A stretch of 64,000 bases of DNA from contig NZ_QXJM01000048.1 of the NCBI RefSeq assembly GCF_003570905.1, forward strand, positions 92,380 through 156,379, written 5' to 3'. Shown here piece after piece: positions 63,122-64,000 of the stretch. Position 1 is the stretch's first letter. The number at the start of each line of letters is the position of its first letter. The notes under the pieces are model-generated. The model ran no database searches and was not told the origin of the DNA. It worked only from the letters and a program-made list of their open reading frames with translations. The DNA comes from Cohnella faecalis. Lineage in GTDB: Bacteria > Bacillota > Bacilli > Paenibacillales > Paenibacillaceae. The position numbers and the translations under genes were made by a program.

Positions 63122-64000
63122 ATGAATATTTTGAGCCTCGGTGGTTCTTGGCATGATTTTTTCGGCTGTCTCATAGTGGATGGGGAGATTAAATACGCCA
63201 TTGAAGATGAACGGTTAAGCCGACTAAAACACTCTGTCGGTTTAAGCGATGAAATGATCTTGAATTGCAATGCGGCAATGTACTGTTTGGAAGCGGCAGG
63301 GTTGCAATTAAAGGATATCGATTTGATCATGGGGAACGACACTCTACACCCAGGATTTACGTGGAAATTCAGGGAATTATTCAATAAAACGCGCCTAATC
63401 AACCATCATCTGGCTCATGCTTCCAGCGCGTTTTATCCGTCCGGATTTGAAGACGCGGCAGTACTCGTTATAGACGGTTCCGGTAGCCGATCGACTCGGA
63501 AACCAGTTGCATGAAACACATCTTTCTATCACGGAAAGGATCTCAATTAATAGAGATCAAAAAAACGCTAGGTCGTGTTGTTGACTATTTTCCTGTATTA
63601 AAAACGGAAAATACGATCGGTGGTCTCTATACCGCAATTACTGAAATGATCGGATTCAAATGTATGAAGAAGGAAAAACAATGGGCTAGCCCCTACGGCA
63701 CCAATCGATTTGTCGAGGAATTCTACAGATTTTATGAATTGAACGAGGAAGGGGGATTCGTACAAAACAAGAAACACTTTCCGCTTGTTGCTCGTTTTTG
63801 TTTCGGGCTTTATCACCAAGTCAAAATGCGGATAAAATCGAGCAAGCAAAAGCGATATTGCGTATTGCACTTCAGCATCATCTTGAGCGCATTGTGCTTA
63901 ATGCATGCCATTATCTTCATCGCGTAACTGGATCCAAAAACCTCTGTATTGCGGAGGTCGGCTTAAACAGCGTCATGAACTATAAGATCCTAGAAGAAAC
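63122..64000 (+). pseudogene. Inverted copy of the carbamoyltransferase, 5' part, runs off the window
   Basis: ATG at 63122 with GGGAG upstream. NILSLGGSWHDFFGCLIVDG and RLINHHLAHASSAFYPSGFE are cleaner here than in the left arm, giving the correct N-terminus, but losses near 63487 and 63497 and further ones near 63650-63830 break the frame. At 63951-64000 it reaches the GGVGLNSVMNYKILEE region. Confidence 0.75.

Larger units (their letters stand above)
59437..64000. repeat. Right arm of the inverted duplication (probable fold-back artefact)
   Basis: Inverse of 54739-59314. Its indels differ from those of the left arm. For example at the A-PCP junction the left arm lacks one G and the right arm one T of the same AAAAAATTGGTTTCC stretch, and combining them restores the frame. 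Confidence 0.95.

Noticed and set aside
59437..64000. A second, divergent biosynthetic operon or a transposon-like palindrome
   Set aside because: It is an exact inverse of the left arm with only indel differences, has no terminal repeats, no transposase and no start for its first gene.
1..64000. CRISPR arrays, tRNA or rRNA genes, phage attachment sites
   Set aside because: No regularly spaced identical direct repeats, no cloverleaf-compatible segments and no integrase were seen on either strand by eye; a dedicated scan was not possible.

Overview
The window is chromosomal DNA of a Gram-positive, spore-former-type Firmicute, most likely family Paenibacillaceae (Paenibacillus/Cohnella-like). 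The evidence is the strong AAGGAGG-type ribosome sites with many GTG/TTG starts, the ccpN-ppsR pair, a LexA (DinR) box of the Bacillus type, a cre-like site, lutABC, rhaEW, an ssu sulfonate operon and type II thymidine kinase. Core genes are moderately GC-rich. The stretch from about 40 kb onward is visibly more AT-rich and looks acquired.

Layout. 1-11 kb: start of glgB, an SOS-promoter-driven IS1595-type zinc-ribbon protein, a pseudouridine synthase, small regulators (ArsR, LytTR), ppsR-ccpN, adenosine deaminase, KDPG aldolase, class II FBPase (glpX) and two multi-membrane proteins. 11-24 kb: a two-component system, then a coherent catabolic block on the minus strand: rhaEW-rhaA-rhaB-deoR-type regulator-lutA-lutB-lutC-lutR. 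RhaEW yields DHAP and L-lactate and LutABC oxidises L-lactate to pyruvate, so the block covers the whole route from L-rhamnose to central metabolism. 24-40 kb: lipoate ligase, LacI remnant, YkgJ protein, AEC carrier, GDSL hydrolase, lipoprotein esterase, a heterodimeric ABC exporter, ssuADCB with a divergent HTH-plus-solute-binding-domain regulator, tdk and an EamA carrier. 40-42 kb: an AT-rich aldo/keto reductase-TetR insertion.

42-59 kb: a natural-product gene cluster, nearly all on the minus strand and translationally coupled. It holds an NRPS end (A-PCP-C, signature read as Asn), a free-standing AMP ligase, carbamoyltransferase, two free carrier proteins, two Cys-type (BtrH/AsbE-like) acyltransferase candidates, an aminoacyl-tRNA-synthetase-like amino acid:carrier-protein ligase, sugar dehydrogenase plus DegT aminotransferase plus glycosyltransferase, type II thioesterase, and a three-gene set that reads as a 4-hydroxyphenylglycine pathway: a hydroxymandelate synthase carrying the diagnostic GNI motif, a GlcD-type flavin oxidase and a class IV aminotransferase. 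I infer a glycosylated, probably carbamoylated, Hpg-containing peptide. This is the most interesting system here.

59.3-64 kb is an inverted copy of 54.7-59.3 kb. The two arms carry different, mutually correcting one-base indels and the turn lies inside the NRPS adenylation domain, so I read it as a fold-back assembly artefact at a contig end, not a biological duplication. Single-base losses, mostly in G/C runs, also break a histidine kinase, rhaB (three times), an ABC exporter, an aldo/keto reductase, the hydroxymandelate synthase and the flavin oxidase. These are probably sequencing errors. I found no tRNA, rRNA or CRISPR.
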